Assembly (NCBI RefSeq): GCF_000014865.1
Contig: NC_008576.1
Coordinates: 1,703,501 to 1,767,500 of the forward strand
Direction of reading: 5' to 3'
Source: Magnetococcus marinus MC-1
GTDB lineage: Bacteria; Pseudomonadota; Magnetococcia; Magnetococcales; Magnetococcaceae
DNA length: 64,000 nucleotides
Numbering within the stretch: the stretch's first letter is position 1; each line of letters starts with the position of its first letter. Below, one piece after another: positions 20,479 to 30,057 of this stretch. The notes under the pieces were generated by a model, which made no database searches, had not been told where the DNA came from, and worked only from the letters and a program-made list of their open reading frames with translations. A program made the position numbers and the translations under genes.

Positions 20479-21924
20479 TTGTGCTGGCATGGTTTGATTT
20501 TTTTATGGCCCTTCGCAACGGATCTCGCTTTGAATCAATGGATTGCCCAAAAAAAGGCCCAGTTTGACGAACTGGTCAATGCCGCCATGGATCGCTCGGT
20601 ACGCTTGGCTGTTACCGGCCTGAGCCAGAGCGGAAAGACGGTCTTTATTAATGCCCTGACCCACCAGATCTTGCACGGTTTTCATGGTGCTGGGGCGGCA
20701 CATTTGGATGTGCTTACCCAAGGGCGCTTTAAGGGCTCGACCTCACTGCCGCTCCATCTGGGGGATGCCCCTCGTTTTCCCTACGAACAACAGATCAAGC
20801 AACTGACCGCCGAGCAACCCTGTTGGCCCCGTGCGACCGATGGCTTAAGTGAGGTCAGGCTGGCCATACGCTATCAACCCGGTGGTCTGCTGCGGCGGCG
20901 TATTCAAAAGGACGCGGTGCTGCAACTGGATTTGGTGGATTATCCGGGCGAGTGGTTGTTGGATCTGCCCTTGTTGGAGCAAAGCTTTGCCCAGTGGTCG
21001 GCGCAGATTCATCGGCTGTGTCAGGATGAACCCAGGGCCAGCATGGCAAAGCCCTGGTTAGATAGGGTGGCGGAGCTTAGCCCGCAACAGCCCGCAGACC
21101 ATGCAAGTTTGGCCGGGTTGCACCATGCCTATCGCGAATTTTTGGTGTTGTGTAAATCCCGCCAGGGTGGTTTAAGCTTTTTGCAGCCGGGAGGGTTTTT
21201 GGTGCCCGGTAAGTGGAAGCATGCCCCCTGGATGCACTTTTGCCCCTTGCCGGAGCATCTGTTGGCTGGGCCGCTGGGGCAGGCGATGCAGGCCCATTTT
21301 GAGGCTTACAAAGCCCACATGGTGATGGGGTTTCAGCAGGAGCATTTCGCCCGGTTTGATCGCCAGATCGTGCTGGTGGATCTGTTGGAGGGGCTGAGCC
21401 GAGGCCCTGCGCGGTTTGCCGATATGCAGCAAGCACTGTTGGCGATTTTGGAGACCTTCCGGTATGGTAAATCCAGTCCGCTAGGGCGTATGCTGAACCC
21501 GAGTATTGACAAGTTGCTGTTTGCGGCCACCAAATGTGATCAAGTGGCTGCGGATCAACACGAGCAGTTGGCCCGTTTGATCGGTAAAATGGTGGCGCGT
21601 CCGGCCAATGAGGCGGCCTTTTTAGGGGTGGATATTAAAACCATTGCGTTGGCCTCGGTGGTTTGTACCCGTACGGTGATGCGGGAGCATGAGGGGCAAA
21701 AGCTGGCTTTTGTGCAGGGTAGACTTAAAGATCAGGCACGCGACGTGCTACTTTATCCTGGAGCCATACCCAGTTCGATCCCCAGCGCAGACGAATGGCC
21801 CGGGGAGCGGTTTCAGTTTATGGCGTTTGAGCCGCCACGATTGGGTGGGGTACAGGGGGGCGTGTTGCCCCATATGCGGTTGGACCAAACACTGCAATTC
21901 CTGGTGGGGGATAAATTTTTATAA
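20479..21924 (+). CDS. ycjX: YcjX-family P-loop protein (DUF463)
   Basis: A predicted GTP/ATP-binding protein of ~480 residues. The Walker A motif is GLSQSGKT (about residues 47-54), and VDYPGEWLLDLP is the family's Walker B-like block. In E. coli ycjX and ycjF lie beside the psp phage-shock genes; their biochemical role is unsettled. The start is uncertain: no ATG in frame precedes the conserved region, and the candidates are TTG codons at 20479, 20494 and 20530, none with a good ribosome-binding site. Its stop overlaps the ycjF ATG by one base, giving a coupled pair. Confidence 0.9.
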   Translation: MCWHGLIFLWPFATDLALNQWIAQKKAQFDELVNAAMDRSVRLAVTGLSQSGKTVFINALTHQILHGFHGAGAAHLDVLTQGRFKGSTSLPLHLGDAPRFPYEQQIKQLTAEQPCWPRATDGLSEVRLAIRYQPGGLLRRRIQKDAVLQLDLVDYPGEWLLDLPLLEQSFAQWSAQIHRLCQDEPRASMAKPWLDRVAELSPQQPADHASLAGLHHAYREFLVLCKSRQGGLSFLQPGGFLVPGKWKHAPWMHFCPLPEHLLAGPLGQAMQAHFEAYKAHMVMGFQQEHFARFDRQIVLVDLLEGLSRGPARFADMQQALLAILETFRYGKSSPLGRMLNPSIDKLLFAATKCDQVAADQHEQLARLIGKMVARPANEAAFLGVDIKTIALASVVCTRTVMREHEGQKLAFVQGRLKDQARDVLLYPGAIPSSIPSADEWPGERFQFMAFEPPRLGGVQGGVLPHMRLDQTLQFLVGDKFL

Positions 21925-23141
21925 TGGCTACGGAAACCTGGGCACGACCCGTGATGGTAGAGCTCTCCGCACAGGAGGCAGAGGCTCTCAGACAAGAGAC
22001 ACCCGCGCCGACCACGTTACCCTATGTGGCGGAGCGTGTTATGGGCGCTCATGATCGTGAGGCCCCAGTGGCCGCGCTGCCCCATGGGGGTGAGATGCCG
22101 CTCTCTTCCAGCGATGAGGGGGTTGGGGCTTGGGGTTCTGCATCGGTGGTGCAGAGTGTGGTGCAGGGCAGTTGGGAGGATAGCTTCCCTGAGCGCATGC
22201 GCGAAGCGGCCAATAAACCGGTCGAGATCACCCGTCGCATGATGCAGTATGCTGCTACGGTGCGGGCTCCTCGGGGGGGGCTGCTCTCTTGGCGCAGTTT
22301 TGCGGCAGCTTTGACCCTGTTTTTTGTGGCGTTGATGGTGGAAAACGCCCTGCTATTTTTGCAAAAGCAGTTTGCCTATAGCTCGGTATTGGGTCTCTTT
22401 TTCGCCACCTTGGTGGGGTTTATGGTGGCCGCGTTAAGCTGGTGGGGTTTTCGGGAGTGGCGGCTCTATGCCAAGCAGCGGGACGTTACCCGCATTCGCG
22501 AAAAGGCCTTGGCGCTGATGCAACGCAGCAGTTCGGGCGAGGCGCAGCCCCTGTTGGATAAAATTTCGCAGCTCTACAACAACCGTGTTGAAATGCGCTA
22601 TGGCCTGGAGCGTTTTCAGGAGAGCAGTACCACCTGTTTGACCGATGGTGAGATGCTGACGGTCTATGCCCATGAGGCGCTAACCGTGCTGGACCAACAG
22701 GCGAGTAGCATTGTGGTGCGACACTCAGCCACAGCGGCATTGATGACCGCCATTAGCCCCATCGCGCTGTTGGATGCCGCAATTTTTATCTGGCGCAACA
22801 CCAAAATGATGCGTGAAGTCGCCCAGTGTTATGGGTTTCGTCCCGGTTTTAGCGGTACTTTGGCCTTAATGAACTATGTGGCGCAAGGTTTGGTTGGGGC
22901 GGGTACCTCGGAACTGTTGGTGGATGGCACGGGGGAGGCCATGGGGGATTCTCTGACATCGGTGGTGGCCGCTCGGGCGGGGCAGGGGTTGTTGGGTGGG
23001 GTCTTTACCGCACGGGTGGGAATCCATACCATGCGCTACTGCCGTCCCATCCCCTTTGACGCCAAAACCAACCCCACCATGGGGCGTTTACGTAAAGAGT
23101 TGCTGTCGGCGGTTAAAGGCGCGTTAAAATCCAAAGGCTGA
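21924..23141 (+). CDS. ycjF: YcjF-family inner-membrane protein (DUF697, TIGR01620 type)
   Basis: 405 residues. A ~115-residue polar N-terminal region is followed by two membrane helices (about 130-150 and 155-175), then a cytoplasmic domain and a C-terminal DUF697 region with hydrophobic Gly/Ala-rich segments (about 265-370). The two-gene arrangement with YcjX is the usual one and suggests a membrane complex of an NTPase and an anchor. The start ATG overlaps the ycjX TAA. Confidence 0.88.
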   Translation: MATETWARPVMVELSAQEAEALRQETPAPTTLPYVAERVMGAHDREAPVAALPHGGEMPLSSSDEGVGAWGSASVVQSVVQGSWEDSFPERMREAANKPVEITRRMMQYAATVRAPRGGLLSWRSFAAALTLFFVALMVENALLFLQKQFAYSSVLGLFFATLVGFMVAALSWWGFREWRLYAKQRDVTRIREKALALMQRSSSGEAQPLLDKISQLYNNRVEMRYGLERFQESSTTCLTDGEMLTVYAHEALTVLDQQASSIVVRHSATAALMTAISPIALLDAAIFIWRNTKMMREVAQCYGFRPGFSGTLALMNYVAQGLVGAGTSELLVDGTGEAMGDSLTSVVAARAGQGLLGGVFTARVGIHTMRYCRPIPFDAKTNPTMGRLRKELLSAVKGALKSKG

Positions 23142-23402
23142 TTGTCAGCCTGCGGGTATGATCGAGCGTGGACTTATTGCCGTTAGGTGGCGCGTTTAAA
23201 GCCGGCATACGTTAAGGTTGAGCAGATGCTGTGTGTCGGGCTGTTTGATGCAAGTGATGGGCAACGATGGAGAGGCGTTGTTGGGTCCAAACCCTAAGGT
23301 CTAAGCGCTTTTTGGGTGGAGCAACAGCGTTTAGGCGTACTTAAGGGTGCCTTGAAGAGAGGCCCGCGAAGATTTTTTAAACCCTGGTTGAAGGAGCCAA
23401 GC

Positions 23403-24488
23403 ATGTCCCGAGTCTATAATTTCAGCGCTGGTCCTGCCGTATTACCACTGTCGGTTCTGGAACAGGCCCAAGCGGAAATGCTGGATTATCAGGGTACCGG
23501 CATGTCGGTGATGGAGATGAGTCACCGCTCAGCCGCTTATATGGCGATTATCGCCGAGGCCGAAGCCTTGGTGCGTGAGTTGATGGGGGTGCCGACAAAC
23601 TATAAGGTACTGTTTCAGCAAGGGGGGGCTACGGGGCAATTTACCATGGTGCCCATGAACCTGCTGACAGACCGTTCGCAAAAAGCGGCCTATGTGCATA
23701 CCGGTAGCTGGTCCAAAAAGGCCATGAGCGAGGCGAAAAAGCAGTGTGACAATGTGGTGATGGTCGCCAGCAGTGAAGCCAGTAATTTTAACTATATTCC
23801 CGATCAAGGGGATTGGCAGCCATTTGCTGACGCCGCCTATCTGCACGTGACCAATAATAACACCATTTTTGGTACCGAATACCATTGGACCCCAGAGAGT
23901 GGCGATGTACCCTTGGTGGGGGATATGTCTTCCAACATTCTGTCGCGGCCTGTGGATGTCTCTAAATATGGCATTATTTACGCGGGTGCGCAGAAAAACC
24001 TGGGGCCATCGGGGGTGACTCTGGTGATTGTGCGGGAGGATCTGTTGGGGCGTCGCAGCAACCTGCCGGTGATGTTGGATTATAAGGTGCAGGCTGAGTC
24101 TGAATCCATGCACAATACGCCGCCCACCTATGCCATCTATATTTTGGGTCTGGTGCTCAAGTGGGTTAAAGCCCAGGGCGGGGTGGCTGGTATGGAAGCG
24201 CAGAATATCGCCAAGGCTGCGCTGCTCTATAAGGCTATTGATGAGATGGCGTTCTATAGCTGTCCCACTCAGGTTGAGAGCCGTTCTCGCATGAATGTGC
24301 CCTTTATTCTGTCGGATGACCGCCTGAATGAGAGCTTTTTGAGTGAGGCCAAAAAGGCCGATTTGGTGACACTCAAGGGGCACCGTTCGGTGGGTGGAAT
24401 GCGCGCATCGCTCTACAATGCCATGCCTCTTGCGGGGGTCGAGGCGCTGGTGGCCTTTATGGGCGATTTTGCCAAGCGTCATGGTTAG
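23403..24488 (+). CDS. serC: Phosphoserine aminotransferase
   Basis: A PLP enzyme converting 3-phosphohydroxypyruvate to phosphoserine (serine synthesis), usually also acting in pyridoxal phosphate synthesis. The 361-residue length is standard. The PLP lysine is Lys198 in GAQKNLGPSG, and the N-terminus FSAGPAVLP is canonical. I chose the ATG at 23403, with GAAGGAG eight bases upstream; an open frame extends 29 codons further but is not conserved. A strong terminator follows, yet the next gene is serA, so the two serine genes are adjacent but probably independently expressed or attenuated. Confidence 0.97.
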   Translation: MSRVYNFSAGPAVLPLSVLEQAQAEMLDYQGTGMSVMEMSHRSAAYMAIIAEAEALVRELMGVPTNYKVLFQQGGATGQFTMVPMNLLTDRSQKAAYVHTGSWSKKAMSEAKKQCDNVVMVASSEASNFNYIPDQGDWQPFADAAYLHVTNNNTIFGTEYHWTPESGDVPLVGDMSSNILSRPVDVSKYGIIYAGAQKNLGPSGVTLVIVREDLLGRRSNLPVMLDYKVQAESESMHNTPPTYAIYILGLVLKWVKAQGGVAGMEAQNIAKAALLYKAIDEMAFYSCPTQVESRSRMNVPFILSDDRLNESFLSEAKKADLVTLKGHRSVGGMRASLYNAMPLAGVEALVAFMGDFAKRHG

Positions 24489-24534
24489 GGGTTGGCGGAT
24501 GCGGAGGGTGGAAAAGAGCGGCTAACGTAGGTTT

Positions 24535-24571
24535 AAAAGGGGGAGATACACAACATCTCCCCCTTTTTTTT
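24535..24571 (+). terminator. Rho-independent terminator between serC and serA
   Basis: A 13-bp perfect stem (24535-24547 with 24555-24567) around a 7-base loop, running into eight or more T residues. It sits 40 bp before the serA start, so it could end serC transcription or act as an attenuator for serA read-through. Confidence 0.92.
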
Positions 24572-24611
24572 ATTATCATTGATGACGACCATTTTGGTAG
24601 GGAGAGTGCCC

Positions 24612-26195
24612 ATGGCTAAAGTATTGATCGCCGATAAGATGTCCCCCATGGCGGAGGAGGTGTTTCGTGCGCGTGGGTTGGAGGTCGATGTTAAGGTGGG
24701 CATGAGCCCCGATGAACTGTTGGCCTGCATAGACCAGTACGATGGCATTGCCATTCGTTCGGCCACCCGTTTGCCCGCCCAGGCGATTGCCGCAGCATCG
24801 CGTTTAAAGGTGATCGGGCGGGCGGGCATTGGGGTGGATAATGTGGACACCCCGGCGGCCTCGCAAAAGGGTATTATTGTCATGAACACCCCTTTTGGGA
24901 ACGCCATTACCACGGCGGAGTTGGGGGTTACCTTGGCCATGGCCGCAGCCCGGCACATTCCGGCGGCTACCGCTTCGACCAAGGCGGGTAAGTGGGAGAA
25001 AAGCCGCTTTATGGGGCGGGAGTTGGCGGGTAAAACCGCAGGGGTGATCGGGCTGGGCAATGTGGGGCGCTTGGTGGCCCAGCGTTTGGCGGGTTTGGAT
25101 ATGAAGGTGGTGGCGTATGACCCCTTTATCAACAAGGATCGGGCCATCTCATTGGGTTTGGAGATGGTGGATAAGTTGGAGGATCTGTGGCCTCGGGTGG
25201 ACCTGCTGACGGTGCACACCCCCCTGAACGATCATACCCGTAATTTGGTGGATGCCAAGGTAGTCGCCCAGATGAAAGAGGGGGTGATCCTGGTCAACTG
25301 TGCCCGTGGTGGCATCTATAATGAAGATGCCCTGTATGACGGGCTGGTTTCCGGCAAAATCTATGCGGCAGGGCTGGATGTCTATGTGCAGGAGCCTGCC
25401 TATTCCCACAAACTGTTTGAGCTGGATAATGTGGTGGCAACGCCGCACCTGGGGGGCTCTACCAAGGAGGCGCAGACCCGGGTGGCGATCCAGATTGCCG
25501 AGCAGATCAGTGATTATCTGGTCTCTGGGGTGGTTAAAAATGCCCTGAATATCCCCTCGGTCACTGAGGCCGAACTGCCAACCTTACGCCCCTATCTGGC
25601 GTTGGTGGAAAAGCTGGGCACCACCCTGGGGCAGATTGTGGAGACCGGTGTGCTCAAGCTGGAGGTGATCTATCAAGGGGAGGTGGCTAGGATTAAGCGG
25701 GCTCCCATCACCACGGCGCTGCTCAAGAGCTTTTTAAGCCCCATGATGGATGGGGTGGTGAATATGGTGAATGCCAATTTGGTAGCGGAGCAACGGGGGA
25801 TTCAAGTGGTGGAGTCCAGCACCAGTGGCACCGGCTCGTTTACTTCGCTGGTGCGGGTGGTGGTGACCACGGAACGCCGTAGCCGCTGTGTGACCGGAAC
25901 CCTGTTTAATGGTACCGAACCCCGCTTGATCTCGATGGATGAGATCCCTATTGAGGCGCAACCCGAGGGGCTGCTGCTGTTTGTTGCCAATGATGATACG
26001 CCGGGTTTAATTGGGCGAGTGGGTACCCTATTGGGCGAGGCCGGGGTGAATATCTCCAGCTTTCACCTAGGGCGAGAGCAGGCTGGAGGGCGGGCCATCG
26101 CCTTTATTAATGTGGATTCTGAAGTACCCGCACCGCTCATGCAGCAGTTGCATGAAACCGCGAATGTGCGCGAGGTAAAATTGATCCGCTATTAA
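24612..26195 (+). CDS. serA: D-3-phosphoglycerate dehydrogenase, long form
   Basis: First step of serine synthesis. The 527-residue protein is the long form: a substrate-binding domain, a nucleotide-binding domain with GLGNVG (147-152), an intervening ASB-type domain (about 320-450), and a C-terminal ACT domain (about 455-527) that in this family mediates serine feedback. The catalytic surroundings CARGG and PHLGGST are present. The start is the ATG at 24612 with GGGAGAG upstream; an in-frame ATG at 24579 adds 11 unconserved residues. Confidence 0.97.
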   Translation: MAKVLIADKMSPMAEEVFRARGLEVDVKVGMSPDELLACIDQYDGIAIRSATRLPAQAIAAASRLKVIGRAGIGVDNVDTPAASQKGIIVMNTPFGNAITTAELGVTLAMAAARHIPAATASTKAGKWEKSRFMGRELAGKTAGVIGLGNVGRLVAQRLAGLDMKVVAYDPFINKDRAISLGLEMVDKLEDLWPRVDLLTVHTPLNDHTRNLVDAKVVAQMKEGVILVNCARGGIYNEDALYDGLVSGKIYAAGLDVYVQEPAYSHKLFELDNVVATPHLGGSTKEAQTRVAIQIAEQISDYLVSGVVKNALNIPSVTEAELPTLRPYLALVEKLGTTLGQIVETGVLKLEVIYQGEVARIKRAPITTALLKSFLSPMMDGVVNMVNANLVAEQRGIQVVESSTSGTGSFTSLVRVVVTTERRSRCVTGTLFNGTEPRLISMDEIPIEAQPEGLLLFVANDDTPGLIGRVGTLLGEAGVNISSFHLGREQAGGRAIAFINVDSEVPAPLMQQLHETANVREVKLIRY

Positions 26196-26318
26196 CGGCT
26201 GCGCTTGTCCCTGTGGTAAAGAGGCAAGGGGGGGTGGCAATGGGGCGCGTGGCAGGCCCTATTGCGACCTTCCGGAAGTCGCATGATGCGGGGGCTGGTC
26301 TGCTTCTCCAACCCAGCT

Positions 26319-27239
26319 TTAAGCCAGCTTTTGCAGCAGCGTGGACAGGGCGATAGCCAGCAGCCAAAGCCATAGCGCCCGCTGGAGCAAGGCCAGTGCT
26401 TGGTCGATGGTGGCGGTGCTGGCTTTGGCACCGTCGCCCAGGGTAGGGCGCTCGACGGTGTGGTCATGGTAGCGGGCCTTGCCCCCCAGTGTCACCCGGA
26501 TGGCCTGGGCACCGGCTGCCATCACCACACCTGGATTGATGCCCTTCCAGCGGCGGGCTTGGGTTAAGGTGTGCGCATAGCTGGCGGCATGTAGCGCGGG
26601 GCGAGCGGCCAGCAGATAACTAAGGGCGGTAAGGCGGGCGGGGATCATGCCCATTAGGTCATCCAGACGGGCCGCCGTTTTGCCAAACATCTCATAGCGT
26701 GGAGTGCGGTAGCCCCACATGGCATCCAGGGTGTTGACCAGACGAAACAGCACGGCCCCGGGTAGACCCCACAACAGATACCAAAAAAGGCTGCCAAACA
26801 GTGCGTCATGCCCATTTTCTAAGATGGATTCGGTGGTGGCCGTGGCAACCTGCTGTTCATCCATCTGTTGGGTCTGGCGGCTGACAATGCGACTGACCGC
26901 TTCCCGCGCGCGGGGGAGATCCCCTTGACTGAGTGGGGTTGTAATGGCCTGGGCATGCTGTCGCAGGCTTTGATAACCAATGGTTAAATAGAGTATGACG
27001 GCCTGCACCATAACGGCCAACCAGGGGGGTAACATGGGTAGCCAAAACATCGTTAAGGGTAGGGGCAGGGTGAGCAAAAGGGTGGCAAGGGTGCCTTTGA
27101 GCCAAGGGTGGCGCGGGCCATTGAGGCGCTGTTCCAGCTTAATGGCCATGTTACCAAAGCCCACTAAGGGGTGAAAACGGCGGGGCTCTTTAAGCCATAG
27201 ATCCAACATCAGGGCCAGCACAATACATAGTAAATCCAC
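26319..27239 (-). CDS. cbiB: Adenosylcobinamide-phosphate synthase (CbiB/CobD)
   Basis: A membrane protein that attaches the aminopropanol arm in cobalamin synthesis. 306 residues with hydrophobic N- and C-termini. Family blocks are visible: the HPLVGFGNM N-terminal motif, ATATTESILENGHDA in the middle, and NTLDAMWGYRT. The start is a GTG with GAGAGCAGG upstream. It stands alone, convergent with serA, and no cobalamin riboswitch motif is apparent upstream. Confidence 0.93.
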   Translation of the reverse strand: MDLLCIVLALMLDLWLKEPRRFHPLVGFGNMAIKLEQRLNGPRHPWLKGTLATLLLTLPLPLTMFWLPMLPPWLAVMVQAVILYLTIGYQSLRQHAQAITTPLSQGDLPRAREAVSRIVSRQTQQMDEQQVATATTESILENGHDALFGSLFWYLLWGLPGAVLFRLVNTLDAMWGYRTPRYEMFGKTAARLDDLMGMIPARLTALSYLLAARPALHAASYAHTLTQARRWKGINPGVVMAAGAQAIRVTLGGKARYHDHTVERPTLGDGAKASTATIDQALALLQRALWLWLLAIALSTLLQKLA

Positions 27240-27591
27240 GGCCTGCTCTCTATCTTTACCCGGTCAAGCTAGGGTAGGTGTTGGCATATCCTGTGCGTCA
27301 TGGCCTGATGCAAAGTTGACCTATGGGCAGCTCATGGCGGCATTTTGCCTTGCCAAGCGCAAGCTTGGGCAACCCTTCGTGTTTTCGCAAAGTTCCATAC
27401 TTTACGTGCCCGTTAAAGGTTTGGTCAAGCTCTGCTGTGTGGTGGTCTGGGGTGCCTTGGCAAGCACATTGAGTCTCTTTGGGATGATTGTGGGTTGGGT
27501 AAACACGGGCCAGATCGAGTGGGCGGTATGGCCTAAAAGCCTACGGCTAACGCCTCTGCGGTAACCTTTTTTCCTTGGATAGGATGCGAGC
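27240..27591. other. Divergent intergenic region between cbiB and the glycan cassette
   Basis: About 350 bp that should contain the promoters of both cbiB and the GT-C gene. A small hydrophobic frame on the plus strand at 27316-27564 has no ribosome-binding site and no recognisable family, so I do not call it. I see no riboswitch, tRNA or clear -35/-10 pair. Confidence 0.4.
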
Positions 27592-29238
27592 GTGACTGTG
27601 CAATTGCTCCGACAAACCTCTCATATGTCACCTGTTGCATTCGTTGTGTTAGCGGCTGTTTCAGCGCTGTGGGTGGGGCTTGGGCGGTTGTTGGATCCCA
27701 CCATGGGGGCCGATGGTTTGCGCTATGCGTGGCCCTTGCATAATCTGCTGAACGGTCAGGGCTACACCATGTGGGGTGAGCCCGAGACCTTTTATGTGCC
27801 GGGTTACGGTGTCTCAGTACACCTGATGGCAAGCTTGGGTCTGCCCCTGGATTCTGCCGCTGCGTTGGTGGGCATTTTAGCCGTAGCGGGTTGCGTGGTG
27901 TTGGTGGGGTGGCAAGTGGGGCGCTGGAGCTCGCCTAAATGGGGGCTAATGGCTGCCGCAGTGGTGGCGCTCAACCCACTGCTTATCGCCCATTCGGGGA
28001 TTAACCTTACCGAGCCACTCTACACCTTTTTAATGGTTGCAGCGTGGTTTTTGGTGGTACAGGTGTGGCTGGCCCCCAACCGTTTTAACTTGGTTATGCT
28101 TGGCCTTGTCTGCGCGTTTAGCTACTTGGTGCGGGAAGAGTTTTTGGTAATTTCTGGGGGGATTGCGGGATTATTTTGGCTGCGCTTTGTGGTAAGTAAG
28201 TGGGGTAGGCTTGGGCAGCCCCCTTGGTTAGCGGGCAAAGCCTTGCTGCTGGCCACGCTGCTTATGTTCAGTGGTCCGCTGCTGTGGGGTGGCTGGATCT
28301 ACCACCACACCGGCAAACTCTCACTCTCGGGCAAAACGGCTCCAGCGTTGGCCTATGCGGATCAAGCGACGGGCCGCATGGAAGAGAAGATGGGGTTGGC
28401 TCCTTGGGATTTGCCGGGTATTACGTTGCCCCACTATATTTTAAAGGTACAGCATGCCAAGGTGAGGGCACACCGGCTTATGCTGAATGGCTGGCGTTAT
28501 CGCCACACCCTTATGCAAAACATGCTCTATGTGGTGGGTTTTGTGCCGCTGCTGCTGCTACCGCTTGGGCATCGTCGCGGTAGGCCGGTGGAGGTGGTGC
28601 CAGGGGTGGTGCCAGCACCCAGCTACGGGAGCATTGCCCTGTGGGGGATGCTCTTTCACCTGCCGTTGCTGATCTTGTTGTTTATCTATGTATACCCGCG
28701 ATTTGTTGTGCCATACAGTGTGCTGCTAAGTGTCGTATTGGCGGCGGCAATGGCCAAGTTTTTTCATGCCCATTGGCCCCCAGCGGGGCGCAACCGGTGG
28801 GCTGTGCGGGGGGGGGTGCTCGCGCTTGGGCTGGGGGTGGCGGCGAGCGGCTGGCAGCTGTCGCAGCAGGATAACCGTGATCTCCACCAAGGGATGAAAT
28901 ATGCTGGCTTGGCGGTGCAGGCGTTGCAGCTTAACCCCAGACAGGTGGCGATCCCCAGAAAGGGCATGGTCTTTCAATTTTATGCCAATGCCGGGCGGGA
29001 TATGTGGAACCCCGAAGCGCTGCCTACCCACACCCCTGCCGCAGTGTTGCGCGATGAATTATGGGCACAAGGCTACCGTTGGTTGGTGATTGATGCGGGC
29101 TATTTGGGCCGCTATCCCAATCTGCAACCCCTCTATGATCATCCGCAACAGTTCCGAGCGCAAGGCTATTGCCCGCTGCGGGTCAACCCGGAAAAAGGTT
29201 TTGTACTGTTTGATCTAAAGGGTTGTAAACACGAATGA
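27592..29238 (+). CDS. GT39-like membrane glycosyltransferase (GT-C fold)
   Basis: A 548-residue polytopic protein with about 10-12 membrane helices and a C-terminal soluble region of ~130 residues. A conserved-looking acidic site (MGADGLRY) in the first extracytoplasmic loop and NLTEPLYTF are typical of the ArnT/PMT-like GT-C group, which transfers sugars from polyprenyl-phosphate donors to lipids or proteins on the periplasmic side. The start is a GTG with AGGAT upstream. It lies two genes before a polyprenyl-phosphate sugar transferase that could supply its donor. Confidence 0.75.
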   Translation: MTVQLLRQTSHMSPVAFVVLAAVSALWVGLGRLLDPTMGADGLRYAWPLHNLLNGQGYTMWGEPETFYVPGYGVSVHLMASLGLPLDSAAALVGILAVAGCVVLVGWQVGRWSSPKWGLMAAAVVALNPLLIAHSGINLTEPLYTFLMVAAWFLVVQVWLAPNRFNLVMLGLVCAFSYLVREEFLVISGGIAGLFWLRFVVSKWGRLGQPPWLAGKALLLATLLMFSGPLLWGGWIYHHTGKLSLSGKTAPALAYADQATGRMEEKMGLAPWDLPGITLPHYILKVQHAKVRAHRLMLNGWRYRHTLMQNMLYVVGFVPLLLLPLGHRRGRPVEVVPGVVPAPSYGSIALWGMLFHLPLLILLFIYVYPRFVVPYSVLLSVVLAAAMAKFFHAHWPPAGRNRWAVRGGVLALGLGVAASGWQLSQQDNRDLHQGMKYAGLAVQALQLNPRQVAIPRKGMVFQFYANAGRDMWNPEALPTHTPAAVLRDELWAQGYRWLVIDAGYLGRYPNLQPLYDHPQQFRAQGYCPLRVNPEKGFVLFDLKGCKHE

Positions 29239-29292
29239 TTGAGCCAAATGGCGCTGAGATGCTTGGCGGGATCGAACCATGGGAGGGCACTC

Positions 29293-30054
29293 TTGAGCAT
29301 GCAGCATGAGCATAAGCCGGGTTTTACTTATAGTGGTGACGAGTTGGAAGGGATGCAGGATATGCCCTTTTATCAAGCGGCCATTCTGCACGAATTTAAA
29401 CCCTATCTGCGGGGCAATGTATTGGAGGTCGGTGCCGGTTTAGGGGCCTTTAGTCGTCTTATCCAGCCCATGTGCCAACACTTGACCCTGGTTGAGCCCG
29501 ATGCACAGAATGCCGCCTTTTTAGCGCAAACGATGGGGGATAAAGCGGGGGTCAGGGTGCAGCAAACCGCCATAGAAACCCTGTTGAATGCCACCCCCGA
29601 GGCCCCTTATGATGCGGTGGTTATGATTAACCTGCTGGAGCATTTGGCCCAAGATGGTGAAGTATTGAGCAGGCTGCGCCAGCAGATGACCCCTACCGGG
29701 GCCCTCTTAATCTTTGTTCCCGCGCTGCCAGCCCTCTATAGTGCCATGGACCGCAAGCTGGGTCACGTGTGTCGCTATGGACGCCGCCAACTTAGCGAGG
29801 TGGTAACGGGGGCCGGTTTTCAGGTTAACAGGGTACGCTGGTTTGATCTGGTGGGTATGGTGCCATGGTACCTGCTCTATACCCTTAAAGGTAGCCGCGT
29901 GATGGATGCGCGGATGAGTAAAATTTACGACCGCTGGGTGATGTCTTGGCAGGGCCCGTTAGAGCGGTGGCTGCCACCACCGGTTGGCAAAAATTTGGTG
30001 TTGGTGGCAACCCCTCTGCACAATAACCATGCCGAACGAGGGATAAAAGGATAA
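29293..30054 (+). CDS. Class I SAM-dependent methyltransferase
   Basis: About 253 residues. The SAM-binding motif is VLEVGAGLGAFSRL and the later acidic motif is LVEPD. MINLLEHLAQD matches motif post-I of the ubiE/type-11 methyltransferase group. The C-terminal part has a hydrophobic stretch (LVGMVPWYLLYTL), seen in methyltransferases that act on membrane lipids or glycans. The start is a TTG at 29293 (GGAGGG five bases upstream) or the ATG at 29299. A still longer frame back to 29239 is possible. Its place within the glycosyltransferase cassette suggests a sugar or polyprenyl-linked target. Confidence 0.82.
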   Translation: MSMQHEHKPGFTYSGDELEGMQDMPFYQAAILHEFKPYLRGNVLEVGAGLGAFSRLIQPMCQHLTLVEPDAQNAAFLAQTMGDKAGVRVQQTAIETLLNATPEAPYDAVVMINLLEHLAQDGEVLSRLRQQMTPTGALLIFVPALPALYSAMDRKLGHVCRYGRRQLSEVVTGAGFQVNRVRWFDLVGMVPWYLLYTLKGSRVMDARMSKIYDRWVMSWQGPLERWLPPPVGKNLVLVATPLHNNHAERGIKG

Positions 30055-30057
30055 ACC

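Noticed and set aside
23529-24482. 317-residue open frame on the minus strand across serC
   Set aside because: Antisense shadow; serC is complete with all active-site residues on the plus strand.
27240-27300. Possible cobalamin riboswitch upstream of cbiB
   Set aside because: Searched by eye for the conserved B12-box on the minus strand and found nothing resembling it.
27316-27564. 82-residue hydrophobic frame upstream of the GT-C gene
   Set aside because: No ribosome-binding site, no conserved motif, and it lies in a region expected to hold divergent promoters.
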